Shown: in pieces, positions 33,767-34,501 of the stretch
Layout: the number at the start of each line of letters is the position of its first letter
Position numbering within the stretch: position 1 is the first letter of the stretch
Assembly (NCBI GenBank): GCA_024401215.1
Contig: JAKSLL010000034.1
Span: 1 to 34,501 of the forward strand
Source of the DNA: Bacteroidaceae bacterium
GTDB lineage: Bacteria > Bacteroidota > Bacteroidia > Bacteroidales > Bacteroidaceae
Length of the DNA: 34,501 nucleotides
Direction: 5' to 3'
Position numbers and translations under genes: made by a program
The notes under the pieces: model-generated
Told to the model about the DNA's origin: nothing
The model's database searches: none
What the model saw: the letters and a program-made list of their open reading frames with translations, nothing else

Positions 33767-34501
33767 TTATGCAATGCCGTGAGCTGTTACGTTGCGGTCA
33801 ATCTTTGCAATCATACCCTGAAGGGCCTTACCTGGACCGCATTCTGTGAAGTCAGTAGCACCAGCAGCAATCATTGCCTGCACCTCGTAAGTCCACTTCA
33901 CTGGAGCAGTGAGCTGAGCTATGAGGTTCTGCTTGATTTCTTCTGGGTTAGTGTGAGCCTTAGCGTCAACATTCTGGTAAACAGGGCACTTTGGCGCAGA
34001 GAATGTTGTTGCTTCAATAGCAGCCTGAAGTTCGTCCTTAGCTGGCTGCATGAGTGGAGAGTGGAATGCACCGCCAACAGGGAGTGGGAGAGCGCGCTTT
34101 GCTCCTGCTGCCTTCATTGCCTCGCATGCCTCGTTGATAGCCTCGATGTTACCAGAGATAACGAGCTGTCCTGGATTGTTGTAGTTTGCAGGTACAACGA
34201 TAGCACCTTCCTTAGAGATAGAAGCGCAGATTTCCTCAATCTTCTCATCTGGAAGACCGATGATTGCTGCCATAGTAGATGGTGCAGCCTCACAAGCCTT
34301 CTGCATTGCCTGTGCACGCTGAGATACGAGTTTCAGACCATCCTCGAAAGAGAGTGCGCCTGCAGCAACAAGTGCTGAGAACTCGCCGAGAGAATGACCA
34401 CCAACCATGTCTGGCTGGAATTCGTCGCCCATGCAGATAGCAGAGATTACAGAGTGGAGGAATACTGCAGGCTGAGTAACCTTTGTCTGCTTGAGTTCTT
34501 C
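33767..34501 (-). CDS. fabD: Malonyl-CoA:ACP transacylase, partial (N-terminus off window)
   Basis: The enzyme moves malonyl groups from CoA to acyl carrier protein for fatty acid synthesis. The frame is open to the right edge, so about 245 residues of the usual 290-310 are present. The catalytic Ser motif GGHSLGEFSALVAAGALS is near the start of the visible part. Other family markers are MAAIIGLPDEKIEE, NNPGQLVISGNIEAI, the catalytic His in GGAFHSPLMQPAKDEL, and FTECGPGKALQGMIAKID near the C-terminus. Met at 34432 is internal, since QTKVTQPAVFLHSVI upstream is also FabD-like. Confidence 0.96.
   Translation of the reverse strand, partial: EELKQTKVTQPAVFLHSVISAICMGDEFQPDMVGGHSLGEFSALVAAGALSFEDGLKLVSQRAQAMQKACEAAPSTMAAIIGLPDEKIEEICASISKEGAIVVPANYNNPGQLVISGNIEAINEACEAMKAAGAKRALPLPVGGAFHSPLMQPAKDELQAAIEATTFSAPKCPVYQNVDAKAHTNPEEIKQNLIAQLTAPVKWTYEVQAMIAAGATDFTECGPGKALQGMIAKIDRNVTAHGIA

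Overview
The window looks like a chromosomal segment of a Bacteroidales bacterium, most likely Prevotella or a close relative. Evidence: promoters of the Bacteroidota type (TAnnTTTG at -7), few Shine-Dalgarno sequences, an ECF sigma module, a PF14905-type outer-membrane barrel, a Wzi capsule assembly protein, a long multi-SLBB export protein, and lipocalin-like and DUF4886 lipoproteins. The genus is inferred.

Region 1 (1-6845, all minus strand) is an envelope sensing and regulation cluster. In transcription order it encodes a membrane-spanning regulator (lipocalin-like domain outside, LuxR-like helix-turn-helix inside), a secreted lipocalin-like protein, a 901-residue outer-membrane beta-barrel protein, then a short gene remnant and an operon of a small membrane protein, an ECF sigma factor and a probable anti-sigma protein that runs off the left edge. 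Two promoters, those of the secreted lipocalin-like gene and of the sigma operon, share one architecture: 11-bp-spaced direct repeats of TGCGAAC/TGCAAAC at identical distances from -33 and -7. Each lies just after an end-of-gene sequence coding DWD[D/E]FILSL, intact in one copy and a ten-codon relic in the other. This points to a duplicated regulator-operator unit, one copy of which lost its regulator.

Region 2 (6846-10140) holds a structured RNA candidate resembling a 6S RNA (7118-7345, plus), then a minus-strand pair: an NhaC-type antiporter followed by peptidase T.

Region 3 (10200-31722) is a Wzx/Wzy-type capsule or exopolysaccharide locus. The plus-strand block encodes an initiating phosphoglycosyltransferase, SLBB export protein, UDP-galactopyranose mutase, Wzz-like protein, EpsG-like polymerase, a nucleotidyltransferase/CobD-like PLP enzyme fusion, an octopine-type dehydrogenase, a LicD transferase, flippase, acyltransferase, four glycosyltransferases and a DUF4886 lipoprotein. 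A convergent minus-strand operon encodes a second (WecA-type) initiating transferase, Wzi and a small lipoprotein. The fusion, dehydrogenase and LicD together suggest that the glycan carries a nucleotide-activated amino-alcohol phosphate, possibly N-carboxyalkylated. This is the most interesting metabolic proposal in the window.

Region 4 (31723-34501, minus strand) carries a cytoplasmic GH13 alpha-amylase-family enzyme and the C-terminal part of FabD, with clear intrinsic terminators. No tRNA, rRNA, CRISPR array or insertion sequence was recognised.
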